Source: Azoarcus sp. (lineage in GTDB: Bacteria > Pseudomonadota > Gammaproteobacteria > Burkholderiales > Rhodocyclaceae). From it: DNA of 64,000 bases. Location: assembly GCA_030604735.1 (NCBI GenBank), contig JAUVVG010000023.1, forward strand, positions 1-64,000, given 5' to 3'. The position numbers and the translations under genes are program-made. The notes under the pieces are model-generated. The model was given only the letters and a program-made list of their open reading frames with translations, was not told the DNA's origin and made no database searches. Shown piece after piece: positions 18,511 through 27,100 of the stretch (positions are counted from its first letter, which is position 1; every line of letters begins with the position of its first letter).

Positions 18511-19086
18511 CTACTGCTCGTCCTCGACCCCCTGGAAGACCTCGGAAACCAGGCAGCTGAAGTCAATGCAGGCGAGCTCTAGGCGCTCATGCTCGGCAAA
18601 CGGATAGAGCACCCAGTGGTTGGTGTCGTCGCGGCGAAACACCTCGATACGGCGAGACTCGGGGCTGATCAACACATATTCCTGTAGCGATTCGAGTTGC
18701 CGATAGGCCGCGAACTTGTTACCACGATCGAAGGCCTCGGTGGTCGGCGAGAGGACCTCGACCACAAGTCGCGGGTGGCGCTTGACATGGCTGGCCTCCG
18801 GGCCGCGGTCGCGTGGATCGCAGGTCACGACGATATCGGGGTAGAAGAAGCAGTTGGCGGTCTCGACCTGCACCTTCATGTCGGCGATGAAAGGCTTGCA
18901 AGGTGTGCCGTTTAGCGCAGAAAGCAATAGCGCGGCCAACTTGAGCGCTACCGTGCCATGTGCATCAGAGGCGCCCCCCATGGCAAAGACTTCGCCATCA
19001 ACATATTCATGACGCCCGTCCTGATTGAGCTCCCAGGCGAGGTAGTCATCCGGTTCGAAGGTGTGTTTGGGTTGGGCGAGGATCAT
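18511..19086 (-). CDS. Uma2-family (DUF820) PD-(D/E)xK nuclease-fold protein
   Basis: The 191-residue protein carries the Uma2 pattern: YLAWELNQDGRHEYVDGEV, FYPDIVVTCDPRD and PRLVVEVLSPTTEAFDRGNK, giving the Asp and Glu/Lys residues of a restriction-endonuclease-like fold. The biological role of Uma2 proteins is not settled; many sit alone among accessory genes. It stands between two LysR genes and separates the intact and broken Calvin-cycle loci, a sign of past rearrangement. The ATG at 19086 begins the conserved domain, with the frame open 23 codons further. Confidence 0.87.
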   Translation of the reverse strand: MILAQPKHTFEPDDYLAWELNQDGRHEYVDGEVFAMGGASDAHGTVALKLAALLLSALNGTPCKPFIADMKVQVETANCFFYPDIVVTCDPRDRGPEASHVKRHPRLVVEVLSPTTEAFDRGNKFAAYRQLESLQEYVLISPESRRIEVFRRDDTNHWVLYPFAEHERLELACIDFSCLVSEVFQGVEDEQ

Positions 19087-19260
19087 GTGAATATCCGGTT
19101 CGGATCTGTGGTCATGCGACAACTCGGGGCTTGAACACCAAGCATAGCAGTTCAAACGGCTTCACTCACTGAAGCCCGTACTTTGTCCAAACCCGACCCG
19201 ACCTGCCTCCCACTGTGTTGAGTGGGTTGAAAGAAGTCACGCTCTGCGCATGGTTCGAGC

Positions 19261-20184
19261 TCAGGCTCGGACCGCCTCCTCCATCAACGCCCTGCCCTGG
19301 TGTTGGAGAAAATCGACCAGCGCTTCCACCGCCAATGACGGCTTCTTGTCGGTCGGCACCAACACATTCCATTCGCGCTCGATCGGAGTTCCTCTGACGT
19401 TCAGCGTGGTCAGGCGACCGGCGGCGGCTTCCATCGCGAAGGTGTGGTGCGACAGGAAGCTCACGCCCAGGCCGGCCATGGTCGCCTGCTTGAGGGTTTC
19501 GTTACTGCCCATCTCGTCGGCCTGAGCGAGCTTGACCCCGTGGGCGCGCAGAAAGCGCTCCAGCGCGGCGCGGGTGCCGGAGCCCTGCTCGCGCAACAGC
19601 AGGCGCTCGCCGGCCAGGGCCAACGGCGGCACACTCTTGCGACCCGCCAGCGGATGCGACGGCGGCGCGACGAAGGACATCGGATCGACGGCGAAAGGCA
19701 CTCGTCGCAGCGACAGCCCGGGCGGCGGCGCGCCCATGATCGCGACATCGGCCTTGTGCTCGCGCATCAGCTCGGCCATGCCACTGCGGTTGCGCACCGT
19801 CAGGCGAAAGCGGATATCGGGATAGGCCTCGCCGAACGCGGCAAGAAGACGCGGCACGAAGTACTCGGCGGTCGTCACCGCCGCGACCGACACGGTCCCG
19901 GTCGCGACCCCTTTCATCGCCTTGAGCTCGACCTCGGCCAGTTCCAGCGATGCGATCACCTCGCGCGCATGACGTAGCAGGATCTCGCCGGCCGGCGTCA
20001 GCCGGAAACCGCGCCGACCATCGAGCAGCACCTCGTCCATCATCGACTCGAGCTCGTGGATTTGCATCGACACCGCCGGCTGGGTGACATGCATCAGCTT
20101 GGCCGCCGCAGTGAAGCTGCCGGTTTCGGCCACCGCGATGAACAACCTCAACTGCCGGAGGGAAATGCGATTCGCGAGTCTCAT
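19261..20184 (-). CDS. Second CbbR-like LysR-type regulator
   Basis: The 307-residue LysR protein has the HTH FTAAAKLMHVTQPAVSMQIH and an effector domain with AAVTTAEYFVPRLLAAF and LREQGSGTRAALERF, echoing the first CbbR. It diverges from the decayed cbbF/cbbP/cbbT remnant, the usual place for cbbR next to a cbbFPT-type operon. It is intact and may still act, perhaps on cbbL, or may simply outlive its target genes. Confidence 0.88.
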   Translation of the reverse strand: MRLANRISLRQLRLFIAVAETGSFTAAAKLMHVTQPAVSMQIHELESMMDEVLLDGRRGFRLTPAGEILLRHAREVIASLELAEVELKAMKGVATGTVSVAAVTTAEYFVPRLLAAFGEAYPDIRFRLTVRNRSGMAELMREHKADVAIMGAPPPGLSLRRVPFAVDPMSFVAPPSHPLAGRKSVPPLALAGERLLLREQGSGTRAALERFLRAHGVKLAQADEMGSNETLKQATMAGLGVSFLSHHTFAMEAAAGRLTTLNVRGTPIEREWNVLVPTDKKPSLAVEALVDFLQHQGRALMEEAVRA

Positions 20185-20231
20185 AAGACAACCTGATGTT
20201 AAAACAAAAAATATCCTTGCTTGAACTTATA

Positions 20232-20246
20232 TTAGCCGATCGCTAA
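20232..20246. promoter_or_regulatory. LysR-type dyad upstream of the cbb remnant
   Basis: TTAGC-CGATC-GCTAA is a perfect 5-bp-arm inverted repeat within the 136-base divergent region, 48 bases upstream of the LysR start. Its size and position fit a LysR recognition site. Confidence 0.45.
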
Positions 20247-20320
20247 GTTGTATCCAAAACCAAAATCATGAGGCCGACAAACCCTCCGTGGGTCCGCGGC
20301 ATTCGATTCGAGGAGACAAC

Positions 20321-20884
20321 ATGTTCGATCTAGCCCGCACTACGCTGACCGAGTACCTGATCGCCCAGCGGCGCGCCCATCCTGGCGCCACCGGGGAGTT
20401 CAACGCCCTCATCCTGCAGGTCGCGCAAGCCTGCAAGGCCATTTCGCGCATCGTCGCGCATGGCGCACTCGGCGGCGCGCTCGGTTCCCTCGACTCCGAG
20501 AACGTTCAGAGCGAGACCCAGAAGAAGCTGGACGTGATCGCCGACGAGATCTTCCTGCGCCGCATGCACGACTATGTGCACTACATCTGCCCCCAGTTCG
20601 CCCGCACCCATGTGAACTTCCAGCGGGTGCCGATGGTAGACACCTCCAACCCCTTCATCGCCCGCGCCGTCCCGACCGCCGACGAATCGATGGTGGTGAT
20701 CCGTTTCGCCAAGCCGGCCGGCATCGACTTTCCCTATCTGCTCAACATGATCCACGACAGCTTCATGAGCCGGGCCAACACCATCGTCGTGCCCGGCGGA
20801 AAGATGGAACTGGCGATGCAGCTGATCTTCACCCCTTTCATCTGGCGTCTCGTCGAGCGCCGCAACAAGGCGATGCACAAATGA
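20321..20884 (+). pseudogene. cbbF'-'cbbP: In-frame chimera of fructose-1,6-bisphosphatase N-terminus and phosphoribulokinase C-terminus
   Basis: Residues 1 to about 79 match class I fructose-bisphosphatase: [53 protein letters not shown]. From residue about 80 on, the protein is the last 107 residues of proteobacterial phosphoribulokinase: [51 protein letters not shown] and [17 protein letters not shown]. The junction near 20549-20560 is in frame, at a point where both parents would encode I-x-L-R. The FBPase catalytic core and the PRK P-loop are missing, so neither activity is expected. A GAGGAG site precedes the ATG. The best reading is a deletion across neighbouring cbbF and cbbP; assembly collapse is the main alternative. 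Confidence 0.85.
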
Positions 20885-21300
20885 ACATGCGACTGGAACA
20901 GACCCCCATCGATACCCTGTGCGCGAATGCGCTCCGCTTTCTCGCGATCGACGCGGTGCAGCAGGCCCACTCCGGCCACCCCGAGCAGGGTCTGACGCCA
21001 GGGGTGGAAACCACCACCGGGCCGCTGGGCCAGGGCCTCACCAACGCGGTCGGCATGGCCTTGGCCGAAAAGCTGCTCGCGGCCGAGTTCAATCGACCTG
21101 ATCACGCCATCGTCGACCACCGCACCTGGGTCTTTCTTTGCGACGGCTGCCTGATGGAGGGCATCAGCCATGAAGCAGCCTCGTTCGCCGGCGTGCAGCG
21201 GCTCTCGAAGCTGATCGCGTTCTGGGACGACAACCGCATCTCGATCGATGGCGAGGTCGCCGGCTGGTTCGGCGACGACACCGCGGCACGCTACCGATAA
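20881..21300 (+). pseudogene. cbbT: Internally deleted and truncated transketolase
   Basis: The 139 residues open like a transketolase ([22 protein letters not shown]), then jump directly to [19 protein letters not shown], which normally lies about 65 residues later. The junction (about 20974-20985) falls in repeated GHP coding sequence. The protein continues through [13 protein letters not shown]-like and [13 protein letters not shown] sequence and stops after [12 protein letters not shown], about 500 residues early. The thiamine-diphosphate site is incomplete, so it should be inactive. The ATG overlaps the stop of the upstream chimera by four bases, preserving the look of a cbbF-cbbP-cbbT operon. 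Confidence 0.88.
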
Positions 21301-21339
21301 CCCACCTTACGTCTCTCCAGGCCTTCATGGCTTGCGTTC

Positions 21340-21366
21340 GCGCGACCTTCGGGTCGCGCTTTTTTG
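21340..21366 (+). terminator. Rho-independent terminator after the cbb remnant
   Basis: GCGCGACC-TTCG-GGTCGCGC is a perfect 8-bp stem with a UUCG-type tetraloop, followed by TTTTTT. It lies 39 bases after the cbbT remnant and was probably the end of the original operon. Confidence 0.85.
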
Positions 21367-21528
21367 TTCATCAAAATAACATTCATGGCAACGGTAGGCC
21401 GGTTTGCACCGAGGCGTTAAACTCGGACCCATCGAGTGAAAACATAGCGCGGCTAAAGACCGCGAACTGCCTTGTCTCGAGCCAGCCGCCCCGGACCGGG
21501 GCCTGCCTGGACCACCATGGAGAATAGA

Positions 21529-21876
21529 ATGACGACCTCGCTGCTGATCGCCATCGTGACCGACGAAGTGTCGGAAGCCGCCCTGGACATCGCCGAACGT
21601 GAAGGCATCCGGGGCGCGACCATCCTGCCGGCCAGCGGAATCAGCCAGTCCCCGCTCAAGACTTTTTTCGGGCTCACTTTCCAGACACCGATGACCATCC
21701 TGTTCTGGATCGCGCATACCGAGACGGCGAACAGAACCGCGAAGTTGCTGAGAGACGAACTGAATCTCGACTCGCCGCTCCAAGGGCTCGCCCTGACCCT
21801 GACGATCGATCAACTGTACGGCCTGAATCTTCCCGATGCCGTCGTCAAAGACGTCCTGAAAGCGAACTGCCCCTGA
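21529..21876 (+). CDS. PII-like signalling protein
   Basis: The 115-residue protein resembles the PII/PII-like superfamily: a beta-strand start (TTSLLIAIVTDEVSEAALDIAE, split over strand and helix), GIRGATILPASGIS in the T-loop-like position, and TETANRTAKLLRDELN later. It lacks the canonical uridylylated Tyr motif of GlnB, so it is a divergent member. GGAG seven bases before the ATG at 21529 sets the start; an ATG at 21517 is possible. It precedes a CPA1 antiporter by about 115 bases. PII-like proteins beside transporters often gate them by binding nucleotides. Confidence 0.7.
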   Translation: MTTSLLIAIVTDEVSEAALDIAEREGIRGATILPASGISQSPLKTFFGLTFQTPMTILFWIAHTETANRTAKLLRDELNLDSPLQGLALTLTIDQLYGLNLPDAVVKDVLKANCP

Positions 21877-21992
21877 CAAAACAACGCTGCTAGACAAGAT
21901 CGATCCACTGCGTCCCGGTCACCGTCGCCCTCCCGCTCGGCGGCTGCACCGGCCACACCGTTCAACCTGTAGTACGAGGCCTCACCCTCCAC

Positions 21993-23786
21993 ATGGACTG
22001 GATGTTCACCACCATTCTCGTCGGCGCCGGACTGATCGCCTTGTCGATTCTGACGAGTGCGTTCGCGTTTCGATTCGGCACCCCTTTGCTGCTGGTTTTT
22101 CTTTCCATCGGGTTGATCGCCGGCGAGGACGGACTCGGTCTGGTCTTCAACGATGCCGAGATCGCCTACTTTCTCGGCAGCCTGGCGCTGGCGGTGATCC
22201 TGTTCGACTCGGGCTTCGGCACCCGGGTACAGACACTGCGGCGCGCCGCAGCACCGGCCTTCGTGCTCGCCACGGTCGGCGTTTTTCTCACCACGATGTT
22301 TGTCGGCGTCGCCGCTCGGCTGTTGTTCGACCTGCCCTGGCTGTATGCGCTGTTGATGGGGGCGATCATCAGTTCGACCGACGCGGCGGCGGTGTTCTTC
22401 CTGCTGCGTGCCGGAGGGGTCAAGATCTACAAGCGGGTCCGTTCCATGCTCGAAGTGGAGTCCGGCTCCAACGACCCGATGGCGATCTTCCTGACGGTGT
22501 TGTTCATCGAGATGATCCTGGCCGACACCCGCGGCAACGTGATGAGCAGCTTTCTCACCGGGTTCGGCACGCAGATGGGCCTGGGAATTCTCGCCGGGGT
22601 TGGCGGCGGCTACCTGATCGTCGAGATCGTCAATCGGGTCCGGCTCGAAGAAGCGCTCTACCCCATCCTGGTGATGTCGTGCGCGCTGTGCGTATTCGGT
22701 CTGACCGCGTATTTCGGTGGCAGCGGTTTTCTCGCGATCTATGTCGCGGGCATCGTGGCCGGCAACCGCTCGATGAAGGGTTCATCCGCGCTGCGGCGAT
22801 ACCAGCAGGGCATGACCTGGCTGGCGCAGATCGTGATGTTCCTGGTCCTGGGGCTGTTCGTGACACCGTCCGAGTTCGGCGCCGTGATGGTACCGGCCTT
22901 GCTGCTCGGCCTGTTCCTGATCATCTTCGGGCGACCGCTGGCCGTCGTGCTGTGCCTGTTGCCATTCGGTTACGACCGCCAGACCATCACCTTCAATGCC
23001 TGGGTGGGTCTGCGCGGTGCGGTCTCCATCCTGCTCGGCATCCTGCCTTCGGTGATGGGCGTGGAAGGTTCGGACATCTTCCTCAATGTCGCCTTCATCA
23101 TGGTGGTCACCTCGCTGCTGGTGCAGGGCTGGACGATCAAGCCGGCGGCGAAATGGCTCGATCTGATCGTTCCGTCCGGGAGCGGACCGCTGGAGCGGAT
23201 CGAACTCGAACTACCCGGCAATCCCAAGCACGAACTGCTGATCTACAAGGTCCTCGAAGAAAGCCCGCTGGTCGTCGGGGCAGCGAACCTGCCGCGCTGG
23301 GCGCGCCCTTCGCTGATCGTGCGGCAAGGCCGGTCTATGCAACCCCAACATGCCGGTCCCTTGCGTGCCGGGGATCTGGTCTATCTGTTCTCGGCCCCCG
23401 AGTACACCGCGCTTCTCGACCGGCTGTTCTCCCAGATCAAGGTCCCCGATCATAACGACAAGGAGTATTTCGGCGAATTCCGGGTCAATGCCGATGCCAA
23501 AGTGATCGATCTGCTGAACACCTACGACCTGCAAGCCCCGAAGGAACTCGAACCCGAACTCACCGTTGGCGAGTTCATGCTGGCCGAGCTCGGCGGCCAA
23601 CCGGTCGTCGGCGATCGCATCCCCGTCGGCACCTTCGACCTGGTCGTCCGGCAGGTCCATCAGGGCACACGCATCACCGAAGTCGGTCTCGCCCTCCACC
23701 GCGAAAGTCGCAAATCGGCCTACGTCCGGAAATCGCAACGCCCCAGGGGCCTGCGTATGCAGTTGATGCACTTGTTCAACAAGTGA
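21993..23786 (+). CDS. CPA1-family K+(Na+)/H+ antiporter with C-terminal RCK/TrkA-C domain (NhaP2/CvrA-like)
   Basis: The 597-residue protein has about 12 membrane helices (residues 1-385), including LFDSGFGTRV, SSTDAAAVFFLL and EVESGSNDPMAIFLT, the CPA1 ion-binding signatures. A cytoplasmic part from about 400 contains a TrkA-C-like region (ESPLVVGAANLPRWARP, GDLVYLFSAPEYT) and a CorC-like tail. The architecture fits NhaP2/CvrA, which exports K+ in exchange for protons. The PII-like gene just upstream is a plausible regulator. Confidence 0.88.
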   Translation: MDWMFTTILVGAGLIALSILTSAFAFRFGTPLLLVFLSIGLIAGEDGLGLVFNDAEIAYFLGSLALAVILFDSGFGTRVQTLRRAAAPAFVLATVGVFLTTMFVGVAARLLFDLPWLYALLMGAIISSTDAAAVFFLLRAGGVKIYKRVRSMLEVESGSNDPMAIFLTVLFIEMILADTRGNVMSSFLTGFGTQMGLGILAGVGGGYLIVEIVNRVRLEEALYPILVMSCALCVFGLTAYFGGSGFLAIYVAGIVAGNRSMKGSSALRRYQQGMTWLAQIVMFLVLGLFVTPSEFGAVMVPALLLGLFLIIFGRPLAVVLCLLPFGYDRQTITFNAWVGLRGAVSILLGILPSVMGVEGSDIFLNVAFIMVVTSLLVQGWTIKPAAKWLDLIVPSGSGPLERIELELPGNPKHELLIYKVLEESPLVVGAANLPRWARPSLIVRQGRSMQPQHAGPLRAGDLVYLFSAPEYTALLDRLFSQIKVPDHNDKEYFGEFRVNADAKVIDLLNTYDLQAPKELEPELTVGEFMLAELGGQPVVGDRIPVGTFDLVVRQVHQGTRITEVGLALHRESRKSAYVRKSQRPRGLRMQLMHLFNK

Positions 23787-23814
23787 GCGGGTTACACATC
23801 GGCCGATCAAGCCG

Positions 23815-23985
23815 ATTTGCGTCCGGCAACTGGTGCGTTTGAGTCGGGCTGCGTTCGAATTCCCGGGATTCGTACCAGGATCGAGCCGCATCATCCTTGG
23901 CATGCACCTGAAGGCAGCGGATGCCGGCGATGTCGGCGGCCTGCATCGTTCGCAGTAGGGCATCCTTGAGTGATATGTCGAACAA
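23815..23985 (-). pseudogene. Remnant of a GNAT acetyltransferase, toxin type
   Basis: The minus strand encodes LKDALLRTMQAADIAGIRCL followed by QVHAKDDAARSWYE, the C-terminal half of a GNAT toxin-like domain; intact relatives continue with an F-Y-E-x-F-G-F-E-P-S-P block. Here the frame drifts at that point into SREFERSPTQTHQL, and the acetyl-CoA loop region upstream is missing. No start codon or RBS is credible. It sits beside an antitoxin remnant. Confidence 0.6.
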
Positions 23986-24024
23986 ACCGAGACTCACTGA
24001 ACTTGGTCGCAATAGCGGATGACC

Positions 24025-24147
24025 ATGACAACCGGGTGTATCCACGAAGCCAAGACCCACTTGTCTCGCCTGATCGAGCTTGCGCTGGCCAGGGAAGCTC
24101 AGGTGATTGCCAGGGCGGGCAAACCGCTGGTCAAGCGGGTGCGGCGC
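24025..24147 (+). pseudogene. Truncated Phd/YefM-type antitoxin
   Basis: MTTGCIHEAKTHLSRLIELA and VIARAGKPLVKRV match the N-terminal DNA-binding part of Phd/YefM antitoxins. The homology ends at about codon 40, just where the 3' end of the convergent putA gene begins, and the frame then runs antisense through putA to 24237. No VapC or other toxin follows. It is probably the stump of a TA module trimmed by rearrangement. Confidence 0.65.
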
Positions 24148-27100
24148 TTATCCCGCCTGCGCCAGCAAGCTCGCATTGCCCCCCGCGGCCGTGGTGTCTA
24201 TGCACAAGTGCCTCTCCACCACATAGCGCTCGGGTGAGAGGGGCTGGATCTCGAGCGGCACAATGGCACCCTCGCGCTCGGCGAGTGCGATGCGCAGCTC
24301 ACGTGTCCAGTCACTGACACCGGCTGCAGCCACCGCTGCGACCCCTTTGATCGCACGTAAAGTCTCGGACGAGAGACAGCCGTCTAGCGCCGCAATGGGC
24401 GCGCCGGCCTCGATCAGCGCTTGTGCGGACTCCGTCACGTCGGGTACGACCAGCACCGCTGCACAGCCCGCACCGAGCGCCTGCGCAGCCTGGGCCAGGG
24501 CGATCTCGAGAGTAGGTCCGAGGCAGTGGACCGGCCCCTTGGGATAACGCGACAAGCGGTTGCTTTCCCCGGTCGGCCCGGGCAGGGTCTGGGGCGTCAT
24601 ATCCAGGGCCGCCGTCTCGTTGAGCGCCTTGCGGATCAGGCCACGCTTGCCGCTCAGCGCCTTGCGCAGCACCTCGACCCGATCGCGACGCGCGGCCCAG
24701 TTGCGCGCATCCAGCCGGTCGAGCGCCGACTGAAGCTGCGCCAGGGTTACGGCCTGCCCCTGCGGCGGGTCGTGACGCTCCACCGCAGCGGTGCGACGGA
24801 AGCGGGTGAGGTAGAGCGGACCGCCGGCCTTGGGTCCGGTGCCTGACAGGCCCTCTCCACCGAACGGTTGCGAGCCGACGATGGCGCCGATCTGGTTGCG
24901 GTTGACGTAGACGTTGCCGACACGGAGCCGCTCGACGATCTGCTGCACCCTGTCGTCGATCCGGGTATGCAGACCGAAGGTCAGTCCGTACCCCCTGGCA
25001 TTGATGGCGTCGACCACCTGGTCGATGTCCCGCGCCTTGAAGGTGGCGACATGCAGGACCGGGCCGAAGATCTCGCGCTCGAGATCCGCGATGCCGCCTA
25101 CCTGGACCACCGCCGGGGTGACGAAGGTGCCGACGCTGGGCGCAGGCAGCTTCTTCAGCACTTTGCCGGCTTTTTCCTGTGCCGCCACATAGGCGCCGAT
25201 CTCGGCCTGGGCATCGGCATCGATCACCGGCGACACATCGGTGTCGGTCTGCCAGGGGTCGCCGATGGTGAGCGCGTCCATCGCCCCATCGAGCATGGCG
25301 AGCAAGCGGTCTCGCGCCTCTTCCTGCACATACAACATCCGTAGCGCCGAACATCGCTGGCCGGCCGACTGGAAGGACGAGATCAGGATGTCGCGCACCG
25401 CCTGCTCGGTCAGCGCGGTGGAGTCCACGATCATGGCATTGAGTCCGCCGGTCTCCGCGATCAGCACCGCATCCGGCCCGGCATTGCGCGCCAGCGCCTT
25501 GTGGATGATCTGCGCCACCGGGGTCGAGCCGGTGAAGCAGACGCCCGCGATCCGCGGATCGCTGGTCAGCGGCCCGCCCACCGTCGGCCCATCGCCGGGC
25601 AGAAGCTGAAGTGTCGCCTCCGGCAAGCCGGCCTCGCGCATCAGCTCGACCGCACGTGCGGCGATCAGCGGCGTCTGCTCGGCGGGCTTGGCGAGCACCG
25701 CGTTGCCGGCCGCGAGCGCCGCGGCGACCTGGCCGGTGAAGATGGCCAGCGGAAAGTTCCATGGGCTGATGCAGACAAAGACGCCGCGCGCGCCACCGGG
25801 CTCCTCCGCCTCCAGACGCTCGGCCTCGGTCGCGTAGTAACGCAGGAAGTCCACCGCCTCGCGCACCTCGGCGATGCCATCGGATAGCGTCTTGCCGGCC
25901 TCGCGGGTGGTGATCACGGTCAGTTCGGCGATGTGTTCCTCGTAGAGATCGGCAGTGCGGCGCAGCACCTCGGCCCGTTCCGCCACCGGACGCGCCGACC
26001 AGTCACGGAAACCTTGCTCCGCGGCATCGAGGGCGGCCGCCACCTCATCGGGCGTCGCCTCATTCACCTTGCCGACCACACGCGAAGTGTCGGCCGGCGA
26101 TACGACATCGCGAGCCGGCCCGCGGGGTGCCGGGCTGCCGGCCAGCATGGGCTCGGCGGTCCAGGTCGTGTCGGCGAATGTCTCGCGCGCCTTCAGCAGC
26201 GGCAGGATCGAGGCGGGTTCGTTGATCCGGTAGCCTCGGGAGTTCTTGCGCTCGGGCGCGAACAGCTCGCCGGGCGGACGGATGGACGGGCTCGGGAGGG
26301 CGTCACCCAGGCGCTGCATCTCGGTGACCGGATCGCGCGCGATTTCGGCCGCGGGAATCGAGGTGTCCACCACTTGGTTCACGAACGAGGAGTTCGCGCC
26401 GTTCTCCAGCAGACGGCGTACCAGATAGGCCAGCAGGTCACGGTGCGCGCCGACCGGTGCGTAGATGCGGCAATGCGTTCCCTCAGCCTGCTTGACGATC
26501 TGGTGCAGCGATTCGCCCATGCCGTGCAGGCGCTGGAACTCGTAGCTGTCCTTGTCATTGCCTGCCATCGCGACCACGGCGGCGCAGGTATGGGCATTGT
26601 GGGTCGCGAACTGGGGATAGATGCGGTCACGCCGGTCGAGCAGCATTTGCGCGCAGGCCATGTAGCTGACATCGGTGCTGACCTTGCGGGTGAAGACCGG
26701 AAAGGTCTTGACGCCCAGCTCCTGCGCCAGCTTGATCTCGGTGTCCCAGTAGGCGCCTTTCACCAGCCGCACCATGATCTTGCGGTCGAGCCGCTCGGCG
26801 AGCGCGTAAAGCGCCTCGATCACCGGTGCGGCGCGGCGCCCGTAGGCCTGAACCACGACCCCGAATCCGTCCCAGCCGGCAAGTCCGGTGTCGGACAGGA
26901 CCGCCTCGATCACGTCGAGTGACAGGTCCAGCCGGTCCTGCTCCTCGGCGTCGATGTTGAAGCCGATATTGGCCTTGGCCGCCTGCCTCGCCAGTTCCAG
27001 CGCGCGCGGCACGAGTTCTGTCATTACCGTGTCGCGGTGGGTGTATTCATAGCGCGGATGCAGCGCCGACAGCTTCACAGAGATGCCGGGGCTGGATCGC

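Noticed and set aside
24311-25762. 483-codon minus-strand frame inside putA
   Set aside because: It is an out-of-frame reading of the aldehyde dehydrogenase half, rich in Arg and Gly; the true frame has clear catalytic motifs.
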